In this document: positions 45,991-58,670 of the stretch, in pieces
How the letters are laid out: every line of letters begins with the position of its first letter
Position numbering within the stretch: position 1 is the stretch's first letter
Position numbers and translations under genes: made by a program
NCBI RefSeq assembly: GCF_006636205.1
Contig: NZ_VIGB01000003.1
Span: 2,941,001 to 3,005,000, forward strand
DNA: 64,000 nt
Source: Kitasatospora acidiphila
Lineage (GTDB): Bacteria; Actinomycetota; Actinomycetes; Streptomycetales; Streptomycetaceae
Reading direction: 5' to 3'
Notes under the pieces: model-generated
Database searches by the model: none
The model's input: the letters and a program-made list of their open reading frames with translations, nothing else
Told to the model about the DNA's origin: nothing

Positions 45991-46957
45991 ACAGCAGGTC
46001 GGCCCGGGCCGCCTGGATGCCGGCCTGGAACCGGGTGCGGGCCCCGAACCGGTCCATCAACTCCCGCACCCAGCGCTGCACCGTGCGGGTGGAGACGCCC
46101 ATCTGCCGGGCGATGCTCTCGTCCGTCAACCCGGCCGCCAGCAGGGCGAGCAGCTGGCGGTGGCGGTCCTGCGGCAGGTCCGGCGAGTCGGCGGCGGGCA
46201 GGCGCATCGCCCTGGTCCAGTAGAGCTCGAACAGCCCGGCCAGGGCGTCCAGCAGCGAGGACGGCCGCACCAGTAAAACGCTCTGCAGCTCGGTGCCGGT
46301 GCTGACCGGCAGCAGCGCCCACCTGTCGTCCACCAGGGCCAGCTTGAGCGGGAGTTCGGGCAGCACCCGGGCCTGCTCGCCGGCGCCGGTGAAGAGCCGG
46401 ATCTCGGCCAGCCGGTCCGGCTCCCGCAGCACCCGGCTCTCGTAGACCACCCGCATCCGCACGCCCCGGGCCAGCGCGGCGAGTTCGAGCTCCGGATCGG
46501 CCCGGCGGATGTAGGGCGGCTTGTCCAGCACCCGCAACTCGCCGCGCACGCTCAGCTGGAGGCTGCGCCACAGCTCGGCTATCGAGTCCCGGCCGGTGAT
46601 GACCTCGACCAGCTCGCCGGCCTCGGTGCCGCTGCGGGACTTGCGGTAGGTGCGCAGCAGTTCGGTGATCCGGCCCCGGGTGCGGCGCAGTTCCAGCTCG
46701 CGACGGAGCAGCAGCTCCTCCAGCGCCACGTCGGGGGCGGCCGCGCTCCACAGCGTGCCGTTCGGCATCGGGCGTTCCACCAGCCCGAGTTCGGCCAGCG
46801 AGCCGAGCGCGGCCAGCGACCGCTCGGCTCCGATGCCGAGCACCTGGCCGAGCTGAGCGGCGCTCAGCCCGGCCACGGTCAGCAGCTGGAGGTAGAGCCG
46901 CTCCTGGTCCAAGGTCAGCCCGAGGGCCCCGAGCCGTGCGGTCCACTGCTCCGCCAT
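45989..46957 (-). CDS. Two-part transcriptional regulator: TrmB-like N-terminus and LuxR-type helix-turn-helix C-terminus
   Basis: Protein of 322 aa. The first ~70 residues (LTLDQERLYLQLLTVAGLSA... to LVERPMPNG) resemble a winged helix of the TrmB/MarR sort. A central region (about 110-240) carries a PLD-like effector fold (VITGRDSIAELWRSLQ, RMRVVYESRVL). The last 65 residues are a LuxR/GerE helix-turn-helix (LLALLAAGLTDESIARQMGV, STRTVQRWVRELMDRFGA). This architecture is abundant and mostly orphan in streptomycetes. ATG 46957 is the family N-terminus. The ligand and targets are unknown; it is convergent with the GH5 gene. Confidence 0.88.
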   Translation of the reverse strand: MAEQWTARLGALGLTLDQERLYLQLLTVAGLSAAQLGQVLGIGAERSLAALGSLAELGLVERPMPNGTLWSAAAPDVALEELLLRRELELRRTRGRITELLRTYRKSRSGTEAGELVEVITGRDSIAELWRSLQLSVRGELRVLDKPPYIRRADPELELAALARGVRMRVVYESRVLREPDRLAEIRLFTGAGEQARVLPELPLKLALVDDRWALLPVSTGTELQSVLLVRPSSLLDALAGLFELYWTRAMRLPAADSPDLPQDRHRQLLALLAAGLTDESIARQMGVSTRTVQRWVRELMDRFGARTRFQAGIQAARADLL

Positions 46958-47021
46958 CCGACCTACCGTCCCCGAGAGTTGGCCATGCCTGTCATGCTAG
47001 CGCCAGGGTGGCCGAAGGGGA

Positions 47022-49052
47022 TCAGTCCTGCGCCAGCCCCCGGCGCGCCAACAGCGGCCCGACCTGCGGGTCGCGCCCGAGCACCGCCCGGAAGGCGTCC
47101 ATCGCGGACACGCTGTCACCCCGGCTCAGCAGCTCGCGGCGGAACGACTCACCGCTCTCCCGCACCGGTCGGCCGTTCCCCTGGAACCACTCCACGGTGT
47201 CCGCGTCCAGCACCTCCGACCAGAGGTAGGAGTAGTAACCGGCGCTGTAGCCGCCGACGAAGAGGTGGCTGAAGTAGCCGGTGCGGTAGCGCGGCGGCAT
47301 CGCGGGCAGCGCGAGGCCGGCCTCCTTGAGCACCCGGGCCTCGAACTCCTCGATGTCCTGGACGGTTTCCTGGTCGGCCGAGCAGGTGTGCCAGGCCCAG
47401 TCGAGCAGCGTCGCGGCCAGCACCTCCACCATCCGCAGGCCCTGGCCGAAGTTCTCGGCCTCCTCCAGCCGGCCCAGCAGCTCGGTCGGCAGCGGCTCGC
47501 CGGTCTGGTAGTGCCGGGCGTAGTGGGACTGCACCTCGGGCCAGGTCGACCACATCTCGTTGACCTGCGAGGGGAATTCGACGAAGTCACGCGGCACCCG
47601 GGTGCCGGCCAGCGACGGGTAGCGCACGTCCGAGAGCAGGCCGTGCAGGGCGTGGCCGAACTCGTGGAACAGGGTGCGCACCTCGTCCAGACTGAGCAGG
47701 GCCGGGCGGCCGGGCGCGGGCTTGGTGATGTTCAGGTTGTTGAAGACCACCGCGCGGCGGTCCAACAGCCCGGCCTGCGACACCAGTTCATCCATCCAGG
47801 CGCCGCCGCGCTTGGACGGGCGGGCGAAGAAGTCGGCCAGGAACAGGCCCAGCGGCGTGCCGTCCTCCTCGAACACCTCGAAGACCCGGGTGTCGGGGTG
47901 GTAGCCGGCCAGGTCGAGCCGCTCGGTGAAGGTCAGCCCGTAGGCCAGCCGGGCGGCGTGGAAGACGCCGTCGCGCAGCACCCGCTCCAACTCGTAGTAG
48001 GGGCGCAGCTCGGCGGTGTCGACCTCGTACTCGGTCCGGCGCACCCGCTCGGCGTAGTAGGCCACGTCGTGGGCGCCGAAGTCGGCCACCCCGTCCGCCT
48101 CGGCGGCCTGGGCCAGCCGGGCCAGCTCGCGTTCGGCGTTGGCCACCGAGGGCGCCACCAGCTTGGCCAGCAGCTCGCTGACGGCCTCCACCGTGCCGGC
48201 CGTCTGGTCGGCCACCGTGTAGGCGGCGTGGCTGGGGTAGCCGAGCAGGGCGGCCCGCTCGGCGCGCAGCGCGGCCATCCGGGCGGCCAGCGGGCCGTTG
48301 GTGCTCAACCCGCGGGCGAGCGCGCTGTCCAGCAGCCGGCGGCGCAGCCCGCGGTCGGCGAGCTTGGCCAGCAGCGGCTGGTTGGTGAAGTTCATCAGGG
48401 TGAGCGCGTAGCCCTCCTCGCCGCGCTCGCGGGCACTGGCGGCGGCGGCCTCGATCTCGCCCTCGGAGAGCCCGGCGAGCTGCTCGGCGTCCTTCACCAG
48501 CAGCGCGCCGGCCGCGTTGGCGGCGTGCAGATGCTGCTGGAAGGTGGCGGAGGCGGCGGCCAGTTCGGCGTTCAGTTCGCGCAGCCGCCGCTGCTCGGCG
48601 CCGGACAGCCGGGCGCCGGCCCGGACGAACCGCTGGTGCAGGCGCTCCAGCAGCCGCAGCGACTCGGCGTCCAGCCCCAGCTCGGCCCGGTTGCGGTGCA
48701 CCTCGTCGATCCGGGCGAAGAGCGCCTGGTCGAGGTGGATCGCGTCGTCGTGGGCGGCCAGCTTCGGCCGGTACTCGGCGTCGAGTTCCTGCACGGCGTC
48801 ATTGGTGTGGGCGGAGGACTGGTTGTCGAAGACCACCAGCACCCGGGTCAGCAGGGCGCCGCTGCGCTCCAGCGCGACCACGGTGTTCTCGAAGTCGGCC
48901 GGCTCGGGGTTGCCGGTGATCCGGCGGATCTCGGCGAGCTGCGCGGCCATGCCCTGGTCGAGCGCGGGCCGGTAGTGCTCGTCCCGGATCTCGGCGAAGG
49001 GTGGCAGCTGGTACGGCAGCGTGCTCGGAGCGAGGAAGGGGTTGTCCGTCAT
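47022..49052 (-). CDS. M3-family zinc metallopeptidase (peptidyl-dipeptidase Dcp/oligopeptidase A type)
   Basis: Cytoplasmic oligopeptidase of 676 aa, the normal family length. The zinc site is LFHEFGHALHG with H463 and H467 as ligands and the intervening Glu as base; the third ligand Glu lies downstream in the EFPSQVNEMW region. The N-terminus DNPFLAPSTLPYQLPPFAEI is characteristic of actinobacterial Dcp. The enzyme cleaves short peptides during protein turnover. ATG 49052 is chosen because the longer frame to 49094 lacks the family N-terminus. Single gene, divergent from the polymerase-like gene. Confidence 0.94.
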   Translation of the reverse strand: MTDNPFLAPSTLPYQLPPFAEIRDEHYRPALDQGMAAQLAEIRRITGNPEPADFENTVVALERSGALLTRVLVVFDNQSSAHTNDAVQELDAEYRPKLAAHDDAIHLDQALFARIDEVHRNRAELGLDAESLRLLERLHQRFVRAGARLSGAEQRRLRELNAELAAASATFQQHLHAANAAGALLVKDAEQLAGLSEGEIEAAAASARERGEEGYALTLMNFTNQPLLAKLADRGLRRRLLDSALARGLSTNGPLAARMAALRAERAALLGYPSHAAYTVADQTAGTVEAVSELLAKLVAPSVANAERELARLAQAAEADGVADFGAHDVAYYAERVRRTEYEVDTAELRPYYELERVLRDGVFHAARLAYGLTFTERLDLAGYHPDTRVFEVFEEDGTPLGLFLADFFARPSKRGGAWMDELVSQAGLLDRRAVVFNNLNITKPAPGRPALLSLDEVRTLFHEFGHALHGLLSDVRYPSLAGTRVPRDFVEFPSQVNEMWSTWPEVQSHYARHYQTGEPLPTELLGRLEEAENFGQGLRMVEVLAATLLDWAWHTCSADQETVQDIEEFEARVLKEAGLALPAMPPRYRTGYFSHLFVGGYSAGYYSYLWSEVLDADTVEWFQGNGRPVRESGESFRRELLSRGDSVSAMDAFRAVLGRDPQVGPLLARRGLAQD

Positions 49053-49178
49053 TCCGCCGACCATACGCGCCGCGCTCGGCTCCGCGCTGGCCATTGCACC
49101 TGACGTTGTCAGTCCCGCGCGCTACGGTCGGGAATGCCTGATCCATTGCCCTCAATCGACCCGAACAGGAGGCCGCCG

Positions 49179-50870
49179 ATGACGCCCAGGATCGCCCTGG
49201 TGCCCGATCAGCAGGGGCGCGGCGGCCGGCTGCAGCGCCTCACCGAGCAGGGCGAGCCGGTCGGCGGGGTGCTGACCGCGCGCGATCTGGCCGCCGCGGT
49301 GGCCGAGCTGGAGGCGGCCGAGCGGCCGCGCTGGGTCTGGGCCGCCGCCGAGTCGGCCTACGTCCCGCTGCTGGCCGAGCTGCCGGACCGGCTGGGTCGG
49401 TGCCACGACCTGCGGCTGGTCGAGCCGCTGCTGCTGGGGCACGAGGGCCGCTGGGGCGCGCCGCGCTCGCTGGGCGCCGCCTGGGCGCGGCTGCGCGGCC
49501 TGCCGGTGCCCGACGATCTGCCGGAGGCCGGCGCCGCCGAGGCGCAGGATTCGCTGTTCGCCCCCGACCGGTTGCAGCTGCCGCCGGGCACCGACCCGCT
49601 CACCGCCGTCCTCGCCGTCCACGCCGAACAGCAGCGCCGCCTCGGCGCGTTCGAGGACGCGGCGGAGCGCTCCCGGTTCCGGCTGCTGGTGGCCGCCGAG
49701 TCGGCCGGTGCGCTGGCCGCCGCCGAGATGGCCGCCGCCGGGCTGCCGTGGCGCGCCGAGGTGCACGACGCGATGCTCACCGAGCTGCTGGGCCCGCGCC
49801 CCACGGTTCCCGGCACCCAGCCGGCCCGGCTGGCCGAGCTCTCGGTGCGGCTGCAACAGGCGCTGGGCAGCAAGCCGTTCAACCCCGACTCGCACACCCA
49901 GGTACTGAAGGCCTTCGCCGACCAGGGCATCCGGCTCTCCTCCACCCGGGTCTGGGAGCTGCGCGGGATCGACCATCCGGCCGCCGAATTGATGATCCGC
50001 TACAAGGAGCTGTCCCGGATCCACTCCGCGCACGGCTGGGCCTGGCAGGACGCCTGGGCGCGCGGCGGCCGGTTCCGCCCGGAGTACGTGGTGGGTGGCG
50101 TGGTCTCCGGCCGCTGGGCCAGCCGGGGCGGCGGCGCGCTGCAGATCCCGCGGGTGCTGCGCCGTGCGGTGGTGGCCGATCCGGGCTGGCGGCTGGTGGT
50201 GGCCGATGCCGCCCAGTTGGAGCCCCGGGTGCTGGCCGCGCTCTCCGAGGACGCCGCGCTGGCCCGCAGTGCCGCCGGCGGCGATCTCTACCAGGCGCTG
50301 GCCGCCACCGCGTTCCACGGCGAGCGGGACAAGGCCAAGCTCGGCCTGCTCGGCGCGATGTACGGGCAGACCAGCGGGGACATCGGCCCGCTGCTGGCCA
50401 TCCTGCGGCAGCGCTATCCCGTCGCGATGGGCTATGTGGAGGCGGCGGCCCGCACCGGTGAGGAGGGCGGCATCGTCCGGTCCCGGCTGGGGCGCAGCTG
50501 TCCGCCGCCCTCGGACGCCTGGCTGGACCTCACCGAGGCGGCGGGCGGCGAGGGCGAGCAGGGGCCGCGGTCGGCCCGGGCCCGCGGCCGCTTCACCCGC
50601 AACTTCGTCATCCAGGCCTCGGCGGCGGACTGGGCGCTGGCGCTGATCGCCGCGCTGCGCCGAAGACTCGCCGAGCTGCCCGACCATCCGCATCTGGTCT
50701 TCTTCCAGCATGACGAGGTGATCGTGCACACCCCCGCCGAGCTGGCCGAGCAGGTGGTGTCGGCGGTCACCGAGTCGGCTGCCGAGGCCAGTCGGCTGGT
50801 CTTCGGGCCGACCCCGGTGCAGTTCCCGATGAGCACCGCCGTGGTGGAGTGCTACGCGGACGCCAAGTGA
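49179..50870 (+). CDS. DNA polymerase I-like protein (bifunctional 3'-5' exonuclease/polymerase family, degenerate exonuclease)
   Basis: Family A polymerase-like protein of 563 aa. An N-terminal part (1-180) corresponds to the 3'-5' exonuclease fold but lacks a clear DxE. The polymerase palm shows motif A (VVADAAQLEPRVLAALS), motif B with DKAKLGLLGAMYGQTSG, and motif C FFQHDEVIVH. Length and motif state match the short second PolA paralogue commonly annotated in actinobacteria, not the main PolA (about 900 aa). Strand synthesis in repair or lesion bypass is likely but unproven. ATG 49179 follows AGGAGG at 6 nt. Not part of an element: its neighbours are housekeeping genes. Confidence 0.9.
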   Translation: MTPRIALVPDQQGRGGRLQRLTEQGEPVGGVLTARDLAAAVAELEAAERPRWVWAAAESAYVPLLAELPDRLGRCHDLRLVEPLLLGHEGRWGAPRSLGAAWARLRGLPVPDDLPEAGAAEAQDSLFAPDRLQLPPGTDPLTAVLAVHAEQQRRLGAFEDAAERSRFRLLVAAESAGALAAAEMAAAGLPWRAEVHDAMLTELLGPRPTVPGTQPARLAELSVRLQQALGSKPFNPDSHTQVLKAFADQGIRLSSTRVWELRGIDHPAAELMIRYKELSRIHSAHGWAWQDAWARGGRFRPEYVVGGVVSGRWASRGGGALQIPRVLRRAVVADPGWRLVVADAAQLEPRVLAALSEDAALARSAAGGDLYQALAATAFHGERDKAKLGLLGAMYGQTSGDIGPLLAILRQRYPVAMGYVEAAARTGEEGGIVRSRLGRSCPPPSDAWLDLTEAAGGEGEQGPRSARARGRFTRNFVIQASAADWALALIAALRRRLAELPDHPHLVFFQHDEVIVHTPAELAEQVVSAVTESAAEASRLVFGPTPVQFPMSTAVVECYADAK

Positions 50871-50891
50871 GCCGCAGTCACTGACGAGCCG

Positions 50892-51287
50892 TCAGAACTT
50901 GTGCGACTGCCAGGCCTCCCGGGCGGCCTGCGCCACCTCGGCCAGCGCCGCCCCGGTGGAGGCGGTCACCACGGCCGCCACCGCGCCCTCCACGAAAGGG
51001 GCGTCCACCAGCACCGCTTGGTCGGGCCGGTCAAGGTCGGCGAGCACGGCGCGGGCGGTCAGCACGGCGCTGCCCAGATCCGGCAGCACCACCACGCCGG
51101 CGCCGCCGTCGGCCTCGCGCACGGCGGCCTCGATCAGCTCGTAGCTGGTGCCCGTCGAGCCGTCCTCGGTGCCCGCCGCGACCGCCACCGCCACGGCGCC
51201 GCCGCCCAGTTGCTCGGCCAGTTCGCGCACCCCCGCGCCGAGCTGCGGGCTGTGCGACACCAGGACGATTCCCACCGAGGTCCTCAT
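50892..51287 (-). CDS. dhaM: Dihydroxyacetone kinase phosphotransfer subunit DhaM
   Basis: EIIA-Man-like protein of 131 aa with the phosphorylated His in VGIVLVSHSPQLG and the GGAGVVVLPDLGSA loop. It takes phosphate from HPr/PTS and passes it to ADP bound on DhaL, replacing ATP. Only the EIIA domain is present; the HPr and EI extensions of E. coli DhaM are absent. It is divergently transcribed from dhaK with a 112-bp shared region, unusual because dhaKLM often form one operon. Regulation by a common promoter region is likely. Confidence 0.9.
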   Translation of the reverse strand: MRTSVGIVLVSHSPQLGAGVRELAEQLGGGAVAVAVAAGTEDGSTGTSYELIEAAVREADGGAGVVVLPDLGSAVLTARAVLADLDRPDQAVLVDAPFVEGAVAAVVTASTGAALAEVAQAAREAWQSHKF

Positions 51288-51399
51288 GGCCCGAGCCTAG
51301 CCGGATCGCCACGCCAGGGCTGGACGAACGGCTGAGGAATCCCAGCCGCGTGGCGTAGGTTCGAGGCAGCCGGTCCGACCGCCACCCCGGGAGTCCCGC

Positions 51400-52395
51400 A
51401 TGAAGAAGCTGATCAACACGCCCGAGTCCGTGCTCGACGACACCCTCGCCGGAATCGCCGCCGCACACCCCGAGTTGACGGTGGACCGGGCGGCCCGGGT
51501 GGTGCACCGGGCGGACGCACCGCGCCCGGGCAAGGTGGCACTGATCTCCGGCGGCGGTTCCGGTCACGAGCCGCTGCACACCGGTTTCGTCGGCCCCGGG
51601 ATGCTGGACGCGGCTTGCCCCGGCGAGGTGTTCACCTCCCCCGTGCCGGACCAGATGCTGGCCGCGATCTCGGCCGTCGACGGCGGGGCCGGTGTGGTCT
51701 TCGTGGTCAAGAACTACACGGGTGACGTGCTCAACTTCTCGCTGGCCGCCGAACTCGCCGCCGAACAGGGCATCGAGGTCCGCACCGTGCTGGTGGACGA
51801 CGACGTCGCCGTGCAGGACTCCACCTTCACCGCCGGGCGGCGCGGCACCGGCGCCACCGTGGTGGTGGAGAAGGTCTGCGGCGCGCTGGCCGAGCGCGGT
51901 GCCGGCGCCGCGGAGGTGGCCTCGATCGGCGAGCTGGCCAATGCCGCGTCCCGCTCCTTCGCGGTGGCGCTGACCGCCGCGACCGTACCGGCCGCCGGCA
52001 AGCCCGGCTTCGACCTGCCGGGTGACGAAATCGAGGTCGGAGTCGGCATCCACGGCGAACCGGGCCGCCGCCGGGAGCCGCTGCGCCCGGCCCGTGAGCT
52101 GGTGGCCGAGGTGGTGGAGACCGTCCTGGCCGACCACACCCTGGCCTCGGGCGACCAGGTGATCGCCCTGGTCAACGGCCTGGGCGGCACCCCGCTGCAC
52201 GAGCTCTACCTGGTCTACGGCGAGGTGGCCGCCCGCCTCGCCGAGCGCGGCATCACCATCGCCCGCCGACTGGTCGGCAACTATGTGACCAGCCTCGACA
52301 TGGCCGGGTTCTCGCTCACCCTGACCAAGGCCGACCCGCAGCTCCTGGAGCTCTGGGACGCGCCCGTCGCCACCCCCGCCCTGCACTGGTCCTGA
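51400..52395 (+). CDS. dhaK: Dihydroxyacetone kinase subunit DhaK
   Basis: Substrate-binding subunit of 331 aa, the family length. Landmarks: KLINTPESVLDDTLAGIAAA at the N-terminus, ALISGGGSGHEPLHTGFVGP, VKNYTGDVLNFSLAAE, and a C-terminal LVNGLGGTPLHELYLVYGEV. Dihydroxyacetone is bound covalently through a His in this family, and phosphate is received from DhaL-bound ADP. The ATG at 51400 has GGAG (in GGGAGTCCCGC) about 9 nt upstream. dhaL starts 31 nt downstream, so the two form one operon in glycerol/DHA utilisation. Confidence 0.96.
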   Translation: MKKLINTPESVLDDTLAGIAAAHPELTVDRAARVVHRADAPRPGKVALISGGGSGHEPLHTGFVGPGMLDAACPGEVFTSPVPDQMLAAISAVDGGAGVVFVVKNYTGDVLNFSLAAELAAEQGIEVRTVLVDDDVAVQDSTFTAGRRGTGATVVVEKVCGALAERGAGAAEVASIGELANAASRSFAVALTAATVPAAGKPGFDLPGDEIEVGVGIHGEPGRRREPLRPARELVAEVVETVLADHTLASGDQVIALVNGLGGTPLHELYLVYGEVAARLAERGITIARRLVGNYVTSLDMAGFSLTLTKADPQLLELWDAPVATPALHWS

Positions 52396-52426
52396 CACCC
52401 CCTTGTGAGACCGACGGAGCATCAGC

Positions 52427-53068
52427 ATGTCCTACGCCATCGACCACGATCTCGCCGTCGCCTGGCTGCGCGCCACGGCCGCGGCCGTCGAGCAACGGCA
52501 CCAGGAACTCACCGAGTTGGACGCCGCGATCGGTGACGGCGACCACGGCACCAATCTGCGGCGCGGCTTCGCGGCCGTCACCGGGCTGCTGGACGAGTTG
52601 GACCCGGCCGCCCCGCCCGGCAGCGTGCTGACCCGGGCGGGCACCACCCTGATCTCCAAGGTCGGCGGCGCCTCCGGACCGCTCTACGGCAGCGCGCTGC
52701 GGGCGGCCGGCACCGCACTGCCCGCGCCCACCGCCGACATGATGGACCTGGCCCAGGCGCTGCGGGCCGGCCTGACCGCGCTGCAGAAGCTGGGCGGCGC
52801 GGCGGTCGGCGACAAGACCATGGTGGACGCCTTCGAACCGGCCGTCGCCGCCCTGGAGCGCGCCGCCTTCGACGGCTTCACGCTGCGCGAGGCGAGCGCG
52901 CTGGCCGCCGAGGCCGCCGAGGCGGGGGCCCGGGCCACCATCCCGCTGGAGGCCCGCAAGGGCCGCGCCTCCTACCTGGGACGGCGCAGCATCGACCACC
53001 AGGACCCGGGCGCCACCTCCACCGCGCTGCTGTTCGCCGCCCTCGCCGAGGTGTCGTCACCGCACTGA
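52427..53068 (+). CDS. dhaL: Dihydroxyacetone kinase subunit DhaL
   Basis: ADP-binding subunit of 213 aa. The Mg/ADP motif LDAAIGDGDHGTNLRRGF and the helical bundle GGASGPLYGSALRAAG and KLGGAAVGDKTMVDAF are characteristic. The terminal ARKGRASYLGRRSIDHQDPGA matches the family. Phosphate comes from DhaM. It is encoded after dhaK in the same transcript, and a hairpin with TTTT follows 20 nt after its stop. Confidence 0.95.
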   Translation: MSYAIDHDLAVAWLRATAAAVEQRHQELTELDAAIGDGDHGTNLRRGFAAVTGLLDELDPAAPPGSVLTRAGTTLISKVGGASGPLYGSALRAAGTALPAPTADMMDLAQALRAGLTALQKLGGAAVGDKTMVDAFEPAVAALERAAFDGFTLREASALAAEAAEAGARATIPLEARKGRASYLGRRSIDHQDPGATSTALLFAALAEVSSPH

Positions 53069-53086
53069 CCTCACCCGCTCCCCACC

Positions 53087-53123
53087 GGCCACCTGGACAC
53101 GCGTTGTGACCAGGTGGCCTTTT
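53087..53123 (+). terminator. Terminator of the dhaKL operon
   Basis: A 14-bp stem (53087-53100 with 53106-53119) has one A/A mismatch, loop GCGTT and a following TTTT. Confidence 0.85.
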
Positions 53124-53232
53124 CGCGCGCCCGGGAGCGGCGCAATACCACCCCACGTCCGCATGCGACTACTCTCAGTGCCCTGCTGTGGCGATCATCT
53201 CATGCCGACCGCAGCCCATCCCGCCCCATGGA

Positions 53233-53248
53233 ATACCCAGGGGGGTAT
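53233..53248 (+). promoter_or_regulatory. CsoR-like copper operator upstream of copZ
   Basis: ATACCC-AGGG-GGGTAT, an inverted repeat with a G-rich centre. This is the form of CsoR-family copper-sensor operators in Streptomyces and lies 53 nt before copZ. It predicts copper-induced copZ-copA expression. No csoR gene is present in the window. Confidence 0.7.
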
Positions 53249-53301
53249 GGTGTTCTCACAGTACGGCGCCGCCCGGCGCCCCTGACCCTCGGAGGCTCTC
53301 A

Positions 53302-53520
53302 ATGGCCAGCACCACCACCTACACCGTCACCGGCATGAGCTGCGGCCACTGCGAGAAGTCGGTGTCCGAGGAGCTCTCCGCACTGGCCGGCGTGCTCACC
53401 GTCGCCGCCGACGCCAAGGCCGGCACCGTCACCGTCTCCTCCGAGCAGCCGCTGGACGAGGCCGATGTCCGCGCCGCGATCGACGAGGCGGGCTACGAAC
53501 TGGTCGGCCCGGCGGCCTGA
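53302..53520 (+). CDS. copZ: Copper chaperone, heavy-metal-associated (HMA) domain protein
   Basis: Seventy-two aa ferredoxin-like HMA protein with the Cu(I)-binding motif GMSCGHC near residue 11-17. It carries copper through the cytoplasm to the CopA ATPase encoded 69 nt downstream. ATG 53302 follows GGAGG. The pair copZ-copA with a CsoR-type site corresponds to the well-known Streptomyces copper-export operon. Confidence 0.94.
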   Translation: MASTTTYTVTGMSCGHCEKSVSEELSALAGVLTVAADAKAGTVTVSSEQPLDEADVRAAIDEAGYELVGPAA

Positions 53521-53588
53521 CCGCGGTGACGGGGGGCGCGCCCCCGCCGCCCCCCGCACCCTCTGATCCTCGATGGGAGAGCAGCACG

Positions 53589-55853
<2,265 letters not shown>

Positions 55854-55910
55854 CCAGCCGGCTCGGCGCCCGGCCAGACGGCTTGGGCCCCTGGCTGAGC
55901 GTCAACTCCC

Positions 55911-55946
55911 GCGAGCTCCTTGGACGTCAGCGTCCGAGGAGCTCGC
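55911..55946. terminator. Convergent terminator hairpin
   Basis: Arms 55911-55926 and 55931-55946 pair over 16 positions with one G-T wobble; the 4-nt loop (55927-55930) contains the stop codon of the SDR gene. It would end both copA and the SDR transcript. Confidence 0.7.
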
Positions 55947-56645
55947 CGCCGTTGCAGTGCAGGATCTCGCCGGTGATGAAGCCGGCCCCCGGGGAGGCCA
56001 GGAAGTGCACGGCCGCGGCCACCTCGCCGGTCTCGCCGATCCGGCCCAGCAGGGTGCGGGCGGCCCGGCGGGACACCTCGGCCTCGTCCAGCCGGGGACC
56101 GAAGAACTCGGTACCGGCCACCGTGCCGGGGGCGACGATGTTGGCGGTGATCCCGGACGGACCCAACTGGGCGGCCAGGAAGTGGTTCCAGGCGTGCAGC
56201 GAAGCCTTGGCGGCCCCGAAAGAGCCGGCCCCGCGCAGCGCGGCGATCGAGCTGATGGTGACCACTCTGCCCTCCCCGGGGTGAGCCGGTCCCGGACCGA
56301 CTCGGTGAGCAGCACGGCGGTCAGCACATTGCGCTCGAAGTCCCCGCGCCAGCGGGCCAGCAGCGCGTGCGGGCCGACCCCGAAGCCGGTCTCCCGGCTG
56401 CCCGCGTTGTTCACCAGCACGTCGATCCGAGACGGCAGCGCGCGCAGCGCGGCCTCCACCTCGTCCGGGTCGGCCAGGTCGCAGACCAGCGGCGTGACGC
56501 TGCCGCCGAGCTCCGCCACGGCCGAATCCAGCACCGCGCGGCGGCGGCCCACGATCACCACCTGCTCGCCGGCCTCGACGAAGCGCCGGGCGATCTCCAG
56601 GCCGATTCCGGTGCCACCGCCCGTGACGACAACATTCCTGGCCAT
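55927..56645 (-). pseudogene. Short-chain dehydrogenase/reductase (SDR), -1 frameshift in a G run
   Basis: ATG 56645 has GGGAGA about 7 nt upstream. The first frame encodes the Rossmann motif NVVVTGGGTGIGLEIARRF, LVCDLADPDEVE and VLVNNAG up to VRDRLTPG. Reading then shifts at CCCC(GGGG) near 56276-56280 into the frame with GRVVTISSIAALRGAGSFGA, AKASLHAWN (here AKASL lacks the usual YxxxK Tyr) and TANIVAPGTVAGTEFFGP, ending at 55927. One added base gives 239 aa, the normal SDR size. The catalytic Tyr position reads AAKASLHAWN, so catalysis may be altered; Ser of TISS is present. The shift is probably an assembly error. Role unknown. Confidence 0.75.
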
Positions 56646-57064
56646 CTGCAAATCTCCCGCCCTGTCCATACCGGAATGACACGATTCCTATCACGCAGGG
56701 TTGCCGTCACTGCGGGGAGGGTGACGCTCGGCGCCGGGGATCATGTGGTATGAGCGGGTGGCGCGCTGGGAGCGAGAGGCAACTCACACCGCCCGGACGT
56801 AACTTTGCCGGGCCTGATACGTCTTACCTTGGTGAGTGCGACCTTCCACCGCGGAACGGCGTGCGCGTGCCACCCTCCCCCCCTGGGCCGGCCCGCGTAC
56901 CCGCGGCCAGGTCGCCGTCGGGGCTCCGGCGGGCCCCGGGATGACTGTCGTGGTACGACGGTCCTCGCGCACGGCGCCGGGCAGTGGAGTGGGTCTGGAA
57001 CGCTTTGAGCGGCCGTTCCCGGTCTCGTCTCCGCATCGCCCGGTCGCCGTGCGTCGCACGTACG
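56646..57064. other. Intergenic region without a supported gene
   Basis: About 420 bp upstream of the SDR gene and downstream of gltA. Several frames cross it, but none has a ribosome site or actinomycete codon bias. The SDR promoter should lie near 56660-56760; no clear hexamers could be picked. Confidence 0.4.
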
Positions 57065-57095
57065 AAGGGCCCCACTGCTCGGCAGTGGGGCCCTT
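57065..57095 (-). terminator. Terminator downstream of citrate synthase
   Basis: Perfect 14-bp stem (57065-57078 with 57082-57095) and loop TCG, 44 nt beyond the gltA stop on the - strand. One of the strongest hairpins in the window. Confidence 0.88.
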
Positions 57096-57138
57096 CGGTT
57101 TCAGCGTTCCGGTGCGGGAGCGGACCCCCGGCCGAGCG

Positions 57139-58437
<1,299 letters not shown>

Positions 58438-58614
58438 GCTATTCCTCACCGACGATTAGAAATCCGCTTCGCGTGCCCTGCCGTCCACCCTCCCCCATGC
58501 GGTGGACGACCGCGCACCCGGGGTGGCCCAAAAGAGCCGGCCCCTACAAATTCGGCAGCTCCAGCCGGTACGAACCGGACAAGATCACTGCACGACTAGG
58601 CTGGTCCATCAATT

Positions 58615-58628
58615 TCTTCACGTCAAGA
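58615..58628. promoter_or_regulatory. Imperfect palindrome upstream of gltA, candidate operator
   Basis: TCTTCACGTCAAGA is symmetric but for one base pair and lies about 180 nt upstream of the citrate synthase start, where its promoter is expected. A TTGACG hexamer on the coding strand overlaps it, which may be the -35 element. Confidence 0.45.
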
Positions 58629-58670
58629 TACCCCCGTCGCGGCCCTGTACCCCATTCGGGTTCGAGCTGT

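Noticed and set aside
49179..50870. Phage or plasmid origin of the DNA polymerase I-like gene
   Set aside because: Codon use equals that of its housekeeping neighbours, and short PolA paralogues are chromosomal in actinobacteria.
56824..57075. Small - strand frame between SDR and gltA
   Set aside because: No ribosome site, strongly basic shadow-type composition, and it overlaps the gltA terminator.
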